DNA of 32,345 nucleotides. Source: Glaciihabitans sp. (lineage in GTDB: Bacteria > Actinomycetota > Actinomycetes > Actinomycetales > Microbacteriaceae). Made by a program: the position numbers and the translations under genes. The stretch is from assembly GCA_025463465.1 (NCBI GenBank), contig JAODAO010000012.1:1-32345 (forward strand), read 5' to 3'. Under the pieces are notes generated by a model, which was not told the origin of the DNA, did not search any database, and saw only the letters and a list, made by a program, of their open reading frames with translations. Of this stretch, positions 15,295 to 23,356 are shown in pieces; the first letter of the stretch is position 1; every line of letters starts with the position of its first letter.

Positions 15295-17100
15295 TCAGTT
15301 GGCCGCGGCGACAACCTCGAGCAGCTGCTCGCCATACATGTCGAGTTTCTTCTCACCCACGCCGCTGATGCCGCCGAGCTCGGCGATGGAGTCGGGGCGG
15401 GAGATGGCGATCCCGCGCAGGGTCGCGTCGCCAAAGATGATGTAGGCGGGCACCGACTGTTCCCGGGCCGCTGCGGCACGCCACTCGCGCAGCTTCTCGA
15501 ACAGCCCGGATGCCTCGGCGGGCAGGTCGGAGGCCACGGCGGACTTTTTGGCGCGGCTGGTGGTCTTCTCCGGCTCGCGGCGCAGCAGGACCCGCCGGGT
15601 TCCGGCGAGCACCTCCGCGCTGGCGTCGGTGATGACCAGGGTGCCGTAGCCGTCGCCGTGCACGGCCAGCAGGCCCTGGGCGAGTAGTTGGCGCACCACC
15701 CCGCGCCATTCGACGTCGCTCAGGTCGGCGCCGATGCCGAACGTGGCGATGGTGTCGTGGCCCTGCTCGCTCATACGTGGGGTGCGTTTGCCGAGAAGGA
15801 TGTCGATGAGGTGGCCGGCGCCGAAACGCTGGTTGCGCTCACGCTGCAGGCGCACCACCGTGGAAAGCAGTTTCTGGGCGGGGACGGTGCCGTCCCAGCC
15901 GGCGGGTGGGCTGAGGCAGGTGTCGCAGTTGCCGCAGGCGGTGGATTCCTCGCCGAAGTAGGCGAGGAGCTGCACCCGGCGGCACTGCAGGGTCTCGCAG
16001 AGGGCGAGCATGGCGTCGAGGTGTTGGCCGAGTCGCTGGCGGTGGGCGCGGTCACCCTCGCTCTGGTCGATCATGCGACGCTGCTGCACCACGTCCTGCA
16101 GGCCGTAGGCGAGCCAGGCGGTGGAGGGCAGTCCGTCACGACCGGCGCGGCCGGTTTCCTGGTAGTAGCCCTCGACGCTTTTGGGCAGATCAAGGTGGGC
16201 GACAAAACGGACGTCGGGTTTGTCGATTCCCATACCGAAGGCAATGGTGGCGACCATCACAACGCCGTCCTCGCGGAGGAAGCGGGACTGGTTGCGCTGG
16301 CGCACGCCGGCGTCGAGGCCGGCGTGGTACGGCAGAGCGGTGATGCCCTGCTCGACGAGGAACTGGGCGGTCTTCTCCACAGAGGCGCGGGACAGGCAGT
16401 AGACGATGCCGGCGTCGCCGGCGTGCTCGCTGCGAATCAGTGACAGCAGTTGCTGCAGCGGCTGGTTCTTCGTCTCGATGCGGTACTGGATGTTGGGGCG
16501 GTCGAAGCTGGAAACGAAGTGGCGGGCCTCGCCGAGGTCGAGCCGGCTCGTGATCTCCTTGTGGGTGACCTCGGTGGCCGTCGCGGTGAGGGCGATGCGG
16601 GGGACGGTGGGCCAGCGCTCGTGCAGCACGGACAGTTGCAGATAGTCGGGGCGGAAGTCGTGACCCCACTGCGACACACAGTGCGCCTCGTCGATCGCGA
16701 ACAGGGCGATGTTGCCACGGTTGAGCAGCTCGGCCGTTGACTCGATGCGCAGGCGCTCCGGCGCCAGGTACAGCATGTCGAGCTCACCGGCGACGTAGGC
16801 GGACTCGACCCGGCGGCGCTCGGCCACATCCTGGGTGGAGTTGAGGAAGCCCGCCCGGACACCCACGGCGGTCAGGGCATCCACCTGGTCCTGCATCAGC
16901 GCGATGAGGGGCGAGATAACCACTCCGGTGCCCTCACGGACGAGGGCGGGGATCTGGTAGCAGAGCGACTTGCCGCCACCGGTGGGCATCAGCACCAGGG
17001 CGTCGCCACCGTTGATGACGTGGTCAATGATCTCGGCCTGCTGGTTTCTGAAAGCGTCGTAGCCGAACGTTCTCTCGAGTACGGAAAGCGCCGGTGTCAT
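15295..17100 (-). CDS. recQ: ATP-dependent DNA helicase RecQ
   Basis: A 601-residue 3'-5' helicase for recombination and replication-fork repair. Order of parts: the SF2 helicase core with Walker A MPTGGGKSLCYQ near residues 38-49, DEAH box AIDEAHCVSQWGHDFRPDY, motif VI QETGRAGRDGLPS; the RQC zinc-binding part with cysteines in CRRVQLLAYFGEESTACGNCDTC; and a C-terminal HRDC domain (LREWRAAAAREQSVPAYIIFGDATLRGIAI). It is the full length of bacterial RecQ. ATG at 17100 gives the expected N-terminus (LERTFGYDAFRNQQAEII) and is leaderless-like (TAAACT seven bases upstream). Confidence 0.97.
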   Translation of the reverse strand: MTPALSVLERTFGYDAFRNQQAEIIDHVINGGDALVLMPTGGGKSLCYQIPALVREGTGVVISPLIALMQDQVDALTAVGVRAGFLNSTQDVAERRRVESAYVAGELDMLYLAPERLRIESTAELLNRGNIALFAIDEAHCVSQWGHDFRPDYLQLSVLHERWPTVPRIALTATATEVTHKEITSRLDLGEARHFVSSFDRPNIQYRIETKNQPLQQLLSLIRSEHAGDAGIVYCLSRASVEKTAQFLVEQGITALPYHAGLDAGVRQRNQSRFLREDGVVMVATIAFGMGIDKPDVRFVAHLDLPKSVEGYYQETGRAGRDGLPSTAWLAYGLQDVVQQRRMIDQSEGDRAHRQRLGQHLDAMLALCETLQCRRVQLLAYFGEESTACGNCDTCLSPPAGWDGTVPAQKLLSTVVRLQRERNQRFGAGHLIDILLGKRTPRMSEQGHDTIATFGIGADLSDVEWRGVVRQLLAQGLLAVHGDGYGTLVITDASAEVLAGTRRVLLRREPEKTTSRAKKSAVASDLPAEASGLFEKLREWRAAAAREQSVPAYIIFGDATLRGIAISRPDSIAELGGISGVGEKKLDMYGEQLLEVVAAAN

Positions 17101-17107
17101 GGGTTCC

Positions 17108-17113
17108 AGTTTA
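17108..17113 (-). promoter_or_regulatory. -10-like hexamer of leaderless recQ
   Basis: Minus-strand TAAACT lies seven bases before the recQ ATG. Confidence 0.4.
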
Positions 17114-17215
17114 CGAGATGCCTCCGACTACCGTTCGCCGGGCGAGGGACAACGTGGAGACGGATATGACAACAGGGCCATTGAGGAGGAGTGGCCAGCG
17201 GGCCGGTTCGGATGA

Positions 17216-17233
17216 GCGGCTCAGCTGAGCCGC
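17216..17233. terminator. Perfect 18-bp palindrome over the DUF1905 stop codon
   Basis: GCGGCTCAGCTGAGCCGC is a perfect palindrome that includes the last codons and TGA of the DUF1905 gene. As RNA it can form a seven-bp stem with a four-base loop and may end the epimerase/DUF1905 transcript before recQ. It has no T tract, so a protein-binding role is also possible. Confidence 0.5.
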
Positions 17234-17511
17234 GTGGTGAGGTGCACCGTCAGCACGTCGCCGGCGGCACTTTTGCCGACCATTTTCCGCAGCGCGAGGC
17301 GCAGCGGCAGCCAGTGTGGCCCGCTGCCCGAGGACATCAGGGTCGCGGCGAACGGGTGGCCGTCCATCGTGCCCTCCACCTTCGCTGGAGCGCGTGTTCC
17401 GAGCATTTCCGCGGAGCCGGGCACCGTGAGGTAAAACGCGAACGTGCCATCCACCTCGATGGGCGCGGCGAAGTGGAAGTCCAGCGGGACGGGGTTCTCG
17501 AGACGGGCCAT
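17221..17511 (-). CDS. DUF1905 domain protein
   Basis: A 96-residue beta-rich protein matching the DUF1905 pattern: FHFAAPIEVDGTFAFYLTVPGSAEMLG, then KVEGTMDGHPFAATLMSSGSGPHWLPLRLALRKMVGKSAAGDVLTVHL. The family has no established function. ATG at 17511 follows AAGGAG at a good distance. It begins 28 bases after the epimerase stop on the same strand and probably shares its transcript. Confidence 0.85.
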   Translation of the reverse strand: MARLENPVPLDFHFAAPIEVDGTFAFYLTVPGSAEMLGTRAPAKVEGTMDGHPFAATLMSSGSGPHWLPLRLALRKMVGKSAAGDVLTVHLTTRLS

Positions 17512-17539
17512 AGGTTTCTCCTTGGTAGCGGTTAGCGGG

Positions 17540-18517
17540 CTATGTCACCAGGTCGGCGATGGCCGGTTCCAGTTCCGTCCAGGTGAAGCTGTAGCCGGCC
17601 TGCAGGAGCTTTTCCGGTTGCACCCACCGGCTTTTCAGGACCAGCTCGGGTTCTGTGCGCAGCACCCACATCGCCGGTTCAAGCATCCACCGGAACGCGG
17701 GTAGGCCGATTTTCGCGCCAACCCGGCGGCGCAGGACCGCCATCAGGGTGCGGTTGTCGCTGGCGGTCGGGGCGACGAGGTTGACGGCACCGTCGAGGGA
17801 GTCGTTTTCGTCGATGAAGTTGATGGCGCCAACCACGTCGTCGATGTGGATCCAGCTGAATTTCTGCCGCCCCTTCGAGCGGTGCTGCGGCGGCCGGCCG
17901 TCGCCGCTGGGGTGGGCGCCGATGCCACGGTAGCGACGGTGTGGGAACCACCAGCCGTCAATCTGCGGGCCACCGATGCCAAGCCGGGCGAGGCGTACCA
18001 GCAGGTTCGTGGCGGGGCCGTCGCCCAGCACAATCGCCATCCGCAGGGCGACCCGGCGGGTGCCGGGCAGTTCGCCGGCGAAGAATTCCTCTTCCCACAG
18101 CCGGGCGATGTCTGCGGAGAAACCGGTGCCGAGTTCGCCGCTCGACTCGGTCATCGGCCGGTCGAGGGAGAACCGGTAGATGGTGGCGGTGCTGGCGTTC
18201 AGCCAGAGCCGCGGCGGCCTTGCGCTGGTCTCCACCGCACGGCGCAACTCCTGGGTGGTGGCGGTGCGCGAGCGCAGGATTTCGTCGCGCTCGCTGTCGG
18301 TGTAGCGGGCGTTGACGCTTTTGCCTGCGAGGTTCAGCACCAGGTCGGCGCCATCCACCAGCGCCAGGATGCCCGCAGCATCCCCCCAGCGTGCGTCTGG
18401 CCCGTTGCGGCCGATGCGCGACACCTCGTAGCCCCTGTCCCGGAGTTCGCGGACGATTCTCTGGCCGATAAAACCGGATGACCCGGCTACTACGGCGCGT
18501 GTGTTTAGTTTCCCCAC
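17540..18517 (-). CDS. TIGR01777-type NAD(P)-dependent epimerase (SDR)
   Basis: A 325-residue extended short-chain dehydrogenase of the TIGR01777/YfcH group. The nucleotide-binding motif AGSSGFIGQRIV is at about residues 11-22. NLAGKSVNARYTDSERDEILRSRTATTQ is the signature of this group, and the C-terminal DUF1731 part (FRWMLEPAMWVLRTEPELVLKSRWVQPEKLLQAGYSFTW) is complete. Family members are often linked to cell-envelope or sugar metabolism but the substrate is unknown. The GTG start at 18517 is supported by TAGTCT six bases upstream. An unusual insert of about 25 residues (HRRYRGIGAHPSGDGRPPQHRSKGRQ) precedes the conserved FSWIHIDDVVGAI and may be lineage-specific. Confidence 0.88.
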   Translation of the reverse strand: MGKLNTRAVVAGSSGFIGQRIVRELRDRGYEVSRIGRNGPDARWGDAAGILALVDGADLVLNLAGKSVNARYTDSERDEILRSRTATTQELRRAVETSARPPRLWLNASTATIYRFSLDRPMTESSGELGTGFSADIARLWEEEFFAGELPGTRRVALRMAIVLGDGPATNLLVRLARLGIGGPQIDGWWFPHRRYRGIGAHPSGDGRPPQHRSKGRQKFSWIHIDDVVGAINFIDENDSLDGAVNLVAPTASDNRTLMAVLRRRVGAKIGLPAFRWMLEPAMWVLRTEPELVLKSRWVQPEKLLQAGYSFTWTELEPAIADLVT

Positions 18518-18523
18518 GCGCCA

Positions 18524-18529
18524 AGACTA
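18524..18529 (-). promoter_or_regulatory. -10-like hexamer of leaderless epimerase gene
   Basis: Minus-strand TAGTCT is six bases before the GTG start. It lies in the 22-base gap after the ABC permease stop, so this gene can be transcribed on its own. Confidence 0.45.
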
Positions 18530-18539
18530 CGAGTGGACA

Positions 18540-19772
18540 CTACGCCCGCTTCGCTTTTCTTCTCGGGAACACATTTTTCAGGGACACCCGGCTGGAATAT
18601 TCGATCGATCCGTAGCGGAACAGGCGCACCGCGAGCAGAAGCACCGCGTAGCTGAGCAGGAACAGCTCCGCGATCACAATGGTGGCCTCCCACGGCGCCA
18701 GCACCCCAAAACCGTTGCGCAGCATGGCGGTAATCGGGGCCGAATACGGGAAATAGGTGAGCACCTGCACGATCAGGCTCGACGGTTCGGTGATGATCTG
18801 GGAGACGGCGTAGAACGGCACGATGATCAGCAGGATCAGGGTGGTGAAGAGGCCGCCGGCGTCCTTGGCCGTTGGCATGATCGCGCCGACCGCCACCAGG
18901 GAACCGGTGAACAGGGCGAAGCCGCCGATCAGCAGCAGTGCCCCGACCACCATCTGGCCGGGTTCGAAGCTGAACGTCGACAGGTCGATCTCGGGCAGGC
19001 TGAGGGAATCGCGGAAAAAGACGTAACCGATGATCACCGGCACCACAAACACCAGCATCTGCACCAGCCCGATGAAAAACAGGGCCACGATTTTGCCGAG
19101 GATCAGCACCGTCGGGTTCACCGTGGTGAGGATCATCTCCATCACCCGGTTCTCTTTCTCCTCCAGGGTCGAGTTCAGCATCTGGTTCGAGAGCATCATG
19201 ATCACCAGGAAAAAGACCACAACGAACAGGAGTGGGGGCACCACTCCACCGAACCCGGCCGCGACGTCGCCGTCCTTGTAGACCGTGGAGGTGACGTCGA
19301 TGTCGCCCTGGGCGAGGAACGCGAGGGCGTCGTCACCGATGGTCTGCTGGGCACTGGCCGACAGCAGTGCTGAGGCGACGGCGCCATACTGGCCGTTGTC
19401 GAGCAGGCCCAGGTCCTCGCCATACACCTCGGTGGTTTCGGTCAGCGGGTCGGCCGGGTACACAAAGTGGGCATCGCTGGTGCCCTCCCTGACCGCGCTG
19501 ATGGCTGCACTGTCGTCGGTCACCGCCGTACCGCCGAACGATTCGGCGATGGCGGGGTCGACGTAGCCGGAGGCGTCGCTGTAGGTGAAGGTGATCTCGG
19601 CGCTGTCGTCCGGTTCGCTGGCGCCCCCGGAGGCGGACCCGGAGACCCCGGCGAGCGCGAAAACGACGGCGAGGGCGACGGGGACAAGCAGGGCGATGAT
19701 CCAGAACCGCTTTTTCGACAGGGTGCGGCCGACCTCGAACGAGACGACGGTGCGCAGGTTGTGTTGGGCCAT
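18540..19772 (-). CDS. ABC-2 type permease (NatB-like)
   Basis: A 410-residue membrane protein with one N-terminal helix (IIALLVPVALAVVFALAGVSG), a large outside domain of about 140 residues, and about five to six C-terminal helices. The cytoplasmic/linker motif SNQMLNSTLEEKENRVMEMILTTVNPTVLILGKI is typical of NatB/YhaP-like ABC-2 exporters. With the ATPase just upstream it would export sodium, a drug or a peptide; which one is not visible. The start overlaps the ATPase stop (TGATG), so the two are translationally coupled. Confidence 0.88.
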   Translation of the reverse strand: MAQHNLRTVVSFEVGRTLSKKRFWIIALLVPVALAVVFALAGVSGSASGGASEPDDSAEITFTYSDASGYVDPAIAESFGGTAVTDDSAAISAVREGTSDAHFVYPADPLTETTEVYGEDLGLLDNGQYGAVASALLSASAQQTIGDDALAFLAQGDIDVTSTVYKDGDVAAGFGGVVPPLLFVVVFFLVIMMLSNQMLNSTLEEKENRVMEMILTTVNPTVLILGKIVALFFIGLVQMLVFVVPVIIGYVFFRDSLSLPEIDLSTFSFEPGQMVVGALLLIGGFALFTGSLVAVGAIMPTAKDAGGLFTTLILLIIVPFYAVSQIITEPSSLIVQVLTYFPYSAPITAMLRNGFGVLAPWEATIVIAELFLLSYAVLLLAVRLFRYGSIEYSSRVSLKNVFPRRKAKRA

Positions 19773-20722
19773 CAGACATCCACCAGTTCGTTCTGTTCGC
19801 CGTACACCGTGACGAAGATTTCCTCCAGCGACAGTTTGCTTGTGGTGAAGCTGCGCACCAGGACGCCTGCCGTCACCAGCTCACGCAGGATCACGGCCTC
19901 GTCGACCGTGCCGCCACCGGGCAGGACACCGTTGTTGGTGAGGGTGAGTTCTGCGTAGTTGCGCTCGCGGCTGGTCACCTCATACAGCGGCGACGGGGGG
20001 ATGTCTCCCGCGTAGACCAGCCGGACCATGGTGCCGCCGTACTGGTTCTGCACCTCGGGGATGGTGCCGTATGCCTCGGCGCGCCCCCCCTTCAGCAGGA
20101 TCACCCGGTCACAGAGTTTCTCGACCTCCTCCATCTGGTGGGTGACCATCAGCACGGTGGCGCCCGCGTTCTTCTGCTCCTCGATGATGTTCATCAGCAG
20201 GCGCCGGTTCACCGGGTCGAATCCCTTGGTGGGCTCGTCCAGGATGAGCAGCTCGGGGTTGTTCATGATGGTGACGCCCAGCTGCACCTTCTGCTGCTGG
20301 CCGCCGGAGAGTTTGTCCAGCCGGGTTTTGGCCTTGTCGCCGAGGCCAACCCGTTCGAGGTAGTTCGTCGACCAGTCGCGGGCGGTCGTTTTTCCCAGGC
20401 CCTTAAGCCGTCCGAAGTAGGACATCACCTCCAGCACGGTCTCCTTTTTGTAGAGGCCGCGCTCCTCGGGAAGGTACCCGAGGCGAACGTCCCCCTCCGG
20501 CTCGAACGGCTTTCCATCGATGTGCAGGATGCCGCCCGTCGGCCGGTAGATGCCGAGCAGGGCGCGCAGGGTTGTGGTTTTGCCTGAACCGTTCGAGCCG
20601 AGAAAGCCGAACGTCTCCCCCCGGTTCACCTCGAAGGACAGGTCCTCCACCACGGTGGCCTGGCCGAAGTCCATTCGGAAGTTTGTGATGTGGACGAGTG
20701 GTTCGGCGTCAGATGGCGTCAT
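19772..20722 (-). CDS. ABC exporter ATPase (NatA-like)
   Basis: A 316-residue ATPase partner of the NatB-like permease. Walker A LGSNGSGKTT, signature LSGGQQQKVQLG, Walker B LLILDEPTKGFDP and H-loop VTHQMEEVEKLC are all present, followed by a C-terminal domain of about 90 residues with TLTNNGVLPGGGTVDEAVILRELV, usual for this exporter type (DUF4162-like). I chose ATG at 20722 rather than the upstream frame because the protein then begins normally (PLVHITNFRMDFGQ) and TATGGT lies seven bases upstream. Confidence 0.92.
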   Translation of the reverse strand: MTPSDAEPLVHITNFRMDFGQATVVEDLSFEVNRGETFGFLGSNGSGKTTTLRALLGIYRPTGGILHIDGKPFEPEGDVRLGYLPEERGLYKKETVLEVMSYFGRLKGLGKTTARDWSTNYLERVGLGDKAKTRLDKLSGGQQQKVQLGVTIMNNPELLILDEPTKGFDPVNRRLLMNIIEEQKNAGATVLMVTHQMEEVEKLCDRVILLKGGRAEAYGTIPEVQNQYGGTMVRLVYAGDIPPSPLYEVTSRERNYAELTLTNNGVLPGGGTVDEAVILRELVTAGVLVRSFTTSKLSLEEIFVTVYGEQNELVDV

Positions 20723-20729
20723 GCTCAAC

Positions 20730-20735
20730 ACCATA
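20730..20735 (-). promoter_or_regulatory. -10-like hexamer of leaderless ABC exporter ATPase gene
   Basis: Minus-strand TATGGT is seven bases before the ATG at 20722. Confidence 0.45.
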
Positions 20736-20776
20736 ATCGTGCCCGTCGGGGCGGGGAAGAGTTGGCGACAAATTCT

Positions 20777-20800
20777 CACCCCTGGCGGTGGCGCCGGGTG
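20777..20800 (-). terminator. Weak hairpin after the anchored secreted protein gene
   Basis: CACCC/GGGTG arms enclose a GGCG/CGCC stem, 17 bases beyond the upstream gene's stop. No T tract follows. It could separate this gene from the ABC exporter unit. Confidence 0.35.
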
Positions 20801-20816
20801 CGCGGAAGCTGGATGT

Positions 20817-21431
20817 CTATTCGGTGGAGTCCAGCGGACCCGCGAAAGCCAGCGCATCGATGTCGCCGATGGTCGTTGTGGTGCCGTGGTAGCCCGGTTC
20901 GTACGGCAGCCCGGCGCGGTCGTCTGGGTAGACCTGCAGCTGGCAGGAGATCGCCTCGAGGGGGTAATCGTCCTTCAGCGTTGTGCAGAGCTCAAGGTCG
21001 AGGGTCTCCCAGTACGGGCTGTCTGCGGTGTCAACCGCTGCCATGAAGTTGAGCGCCTGGGTGCGCAGGTCGACGTAGTTGGGAATGTCGGCGGTGGCGA
21101 TCCCCTCGTTGTAGCGGTAATGGAAGTACATGTTCATCGTCTGGCCGCCCTGGTTGGCGGTTTCATAACCGACGATCTGAAACAGGAAGTCCCGTTTGGG
21201 CTCGCTCGAACCGCCCTTACCACCGAGCGCCCCTGACGACCGGTCCTGTTCGGCGGCGGCAGCGGCGCCCTGCGCTGAGCCGATCCACCCTCCCAGGAGA
21301 AGAGCACAGACGATGACCAGCGCCAACGCCAGGATGGATTCACGTGGGGTAAGGGCTCTGCGCCGCAATGGGGACGAAGACGAAGACGAAGACGCAGCGG
21401 GGAGTGGGGCATGGCGATCGGGGGATGACAT
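20817..21431 (-). CDS. Unknown membrane-anchored secreted protein, Ser-rich N-terminus
   Basis: A 204-residue protein I do not recognise. The cytoplasmic N-terminus has a Ser run (SSSSSSSPLRRRALTPRES) encoded by a GACGAA repeat on the plus strand. One membrane helix follows (ILALALVIVCALLLGGWIGSA, about residues 32-52). The rest lies outside and contains a Gly/Ala/Ser linker and a folded domain (FLFQIVGYETANQGGQTMNMYFHYRYN). Two cysteines (LELCTTL, AISCQLQVY) may form a disulfide. ATG at 21431 was chosen over a GTG at 21515 because it places a short charged tail before the helix. It sits between the CPBP and ABC exporter genes on the same strand. Confidence 0.68.
   Translation of the reverse strand: MSSPDRHAPLPAASSSSSSSPLRRRALTPRESILALALVIVCALLLGGWIGSAQGAAAAAEQDRSSGALGGKGGSSEPKRDFLFQIVGYETANQGGQTMNMYFHYRYNEGIATADIPNYVDLRTQALNFMAAVDTADSPYWETLDLELCTTLKDDYPLEAISCQLQVYPDDRAGLPYEPGYHGTTTTIGDIDALAFAGPLDSTE
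21373..21394. repeat. Hexanucleotide microsatellite GACGAA inside the Ser-rich coding region
   Basis: GACGAA occurs three times in tandem plus GACG. On the coding strand it adds serines two at a time in frame, so length changes would leave the frame intact. Confidence 0.65.
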
Positions 21432-21607
21432 GAGTGGCCTTCGGCTCGTAACGCTCGGAAACGCGGATGGCGAACTGGCGCAGCTGCCCCTCCCGGCGAG
21501 AACGCCCACGGACACTTCGAACTCTCACACCGATTCGGCGCACGCGGAATGGCTTGTGGCCACAACCGTTACCGCCCCGGGCCAACCCCGGCCGTGCCTG
21601 GCGGTGG

Positions 21608-22588
21608 TTAGTCGACCCGCGGGGATGTCGGCAGCGGAACCACAACATCCACCCGGCGGGTCGCGCTGTACGACGTGCGGCGGAACAGGGCCAGCACCGC
21701 CCACGCGTACAGGGGCAACAGGATGAGCGCGAGGATAAGGCTCTCCGGTGATCCATTGGCCTCGGTGACGTTGGCGAAGCCCAGCGCGGGGATGCCGAAC
21801 GCGAGCACGTTGGTGAGGACGTGCACCCCGATGGCCGCCTCGAGGCCACCGGTTCGCAGCGTCAACCACGCAGCGACAACGGCGAAGACCACGATCTCGG
21901 CGAGGCCCCACCAGTTGTAGGCGTGGCCGAGGGTGAAGGGGATGACGGAGGCGACGAGCGCGACAAGGGGCCAGCGCAGCCAGCCGCCGACGGCCTGCAT
22001 CACAAAGCCGCGGAACACGTACTCCTCGGCGCTGGCCTGCAGGGGAACCAGCAGCAGGATCACCACAAGGCAGGCGAGGTAGGTGGATGTTGGGGTACTG
22101 GGTTCGCCGAGCGAATCACCGGTGATCGCCGGGGCGATGATGTAACCGATGAGACTCTGGACGGCCATGTAGGCGATCGCGGGCAGCAGGGCGATGGCGA
22201 GCCAGCGCCAGCGAAGGTGCCCGGCCACCGACGACAACCGGCCGAAGGGCCCGGCACGCACGATCAGGCGGGCCAGCCAGAGCGCGGGGATCATCACGGC
22301 AAGACCGCCGAGCAGCGACACCAGGGTGTACGGGTTGGTTATCACCACGTTGAGTTCAACAAGTTGCCTGCTGTAGTCGGCGTAACCGGCACGGTCGAGG
22401 GTGACCTGGGCGACAACCTCGACAACGGCGACCACCAGCAGGGTCATGATGACAAACAGGACAAAGGCGACAACGAGGACGAGCAGCGGTTTCCACCAGC
22501 GGTAGCGGCGGTCGGTGCGGTCGAGGCGGTGGTACGCGACGCCGTCCTGGTTGGGAACGGTGGCGGCAGTTACGGTGCTGGTTGTCAC
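21608..22588 (-). CDS. CPBP-family intramembrane glutamic endopeptidase
   Basis: A 326-residue membrane protein with about eight helices and an N-terminal cytoplasmic tail of about 30 residues. The abortive-infection/CPBP catalytic motifs are present: SAEEYVFRGF (EExxxR) and the following FTLGHAYNW (FxxxH). Relatives are Rce1-like membrane proteases or accessory membrane proteins; the substrate is unknown. GTG at 22588 is supported by TAGGAT six bases upstream. The C-terminal tail is short and basic. No linked bacteriocin or prenylated target is visible in the neighbourhood. Confidence 0.88.
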   Translation of the reverse strand: MTTSTVTAATVPNQDGVAYHRLDRTDRRYRWWKPLLVLVVAFVLFVIMTLLVVAVVEVVAQVTLDRAGYADYSRQLVELNVVITNPYTLVSLLGGLAVMIPALWLARLIVRAGPFGRLSSVAGHLRWRWLAIALLPAIAYMAVQSLIGYIIAPAITGDSLGEPSTPTSTYLACLVVILLLVPLQASAEEYVFRGFVMQAVGGWLRWPLVALVASVIPFTLGHAYNWWGLAEIVVFAVVAAWLTLRTGGLEAAIGVHVLTNVLAFGIPALGFANVTEANGSPESLILALILLPLYAWAVLALFRRTSYSATRRVDVVVPLPTSPRVD

Positions 22589-22594
22589 CCGGCG

Positions 22595-22600
22595 ATCCTA
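22595..22600 (-). promoter_or_regulatory. -10-like hexamer of leaderless CPBP gene
   Basis: Minus-strand TAGGAT is six bases before the GTG start. Confidence 0.45.
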
Positions 22601-22760
22601 ACGGCGACCGCTGGAGCGGCGCTGCGTATGTCCGTGCGTATGCCGCTGCGATGCCCCCGCGATGTGGGTGCGCCGGCATCGGCAACCTCTGCACATCCCT
22701 CGCCGGGCTGGGACATGGTCGAGTAGTATTCGGAACATTCGTGAGCGTTGGGGAGGCTCC

Positions 22761-23210
22761 ATGGGTCGGCAGGTTGTACGGGTATCGGTCGCGCTGATTG
22801 GTGCCCTGGCGCTGGCGGGGTGTGCCGCAAACGCAGAACCGGTTGCTTCGGCGTCGCCGACATCCACCGCATCGTCGGTCGACCGGGAAGCGTGTGAGGC
22901 CAGCAATGACGTTCGGACGATCGTCGCGAACGCGGACGTTGGTGTCAGCGACGGTCGGATGGCAACGCAGGAGCAGCAGGGTTGGTACCGGGTTGCCGCG
23001 CGGGTGCTCGATCGGGTGCAGACCAGCGGCGATGGTGCGGTCAGTGACGCGATCGCTGCGCTGAAGGAGGCAGCACCGGCGGAGGCGCCGGGCGCGATGG
23101 GAACCGTCGCCATCGGGTCGGACGAGTGGAACAGCGGCCTCCAGTTACTGTCAGACGCCTGCGACGACGTTGGCGTTGAGGCGGCCATCATGATGTTCAC
23201 CGGCGGATAA
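22761..23210 (+). CDS. Small lipoprotein of unknown function
   Basis: A 149-residue predicted lipoprotein. Signal VRVSVALIGALALAGC ends in the lipobox LAGC (cysteine 21). The mature part begins with an Ala/Ser/Thr-rich linker to about residue 42 and continues with a helical domain (IVANADVGVSDGRMATQEQQGWYRVAARVLDRVQ). Cysteines in REACEASND and LLSDACDDVG probably pair. Unlike the leaderless lipoproteins it has a normal ribosome binding site (GGGGAGG) and a TAGTAT hexamer about 30 bases upstream. I do not recognise a family. Confidence 0.78.
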   Translation: MGRQVVRVSVALIGALALAGCAANAEPVASASPTSTASSVDREACEASNDVRTIVANADVGVSDGRMATQEQQGWYRVAARVLDRVQTSGDGAVSDAIAALKEAAPAEAPGAMGTVAIGSDEWNSGLQLLSDACDDVGVEAAIMMFTGG

Positions 23211-23305
23211 CGTAACAGCGGTCAGTTATCTCCGGAACGACGGTCGGATAACGCGGATTTGCGCGGTTTTCGGCGAGATTTTGTGCGAAATCGTCTTTCG
23301 GGCGG

Positions 23306-23334
23306 TTGACCCCGGCGCGTAGCTTTGATCCTGT
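23306..23334 (+). promoter_or_regulatory. Weak candidate promoter for EamA copy 2
   Basis: TTGACC (23306-23311) is 17 bases from TCCTGT, which would place a transcript start shortly before the ribosome binding site. The -10 match is poor. Confidence 0.3.
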
Positions 23335-23356
23335 TTCGCTGAGGATCAGGTCGCTT

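Noticed and set aside
21608-22588. CPBP protein as part of a phage-defence system (old name 'abortive infection')
   Set aside because: No toxin, nuclease or other defence partner is adjacent; most CPBP proteins are housekeeping membrane proteases.
23211-23250. GGATAAC/GTTATC(T)CC hairpin after the lipoprotein gene
   Set aside because: The stem has a bulge and a long loop and lacks a T tract, so it is too weak to call.
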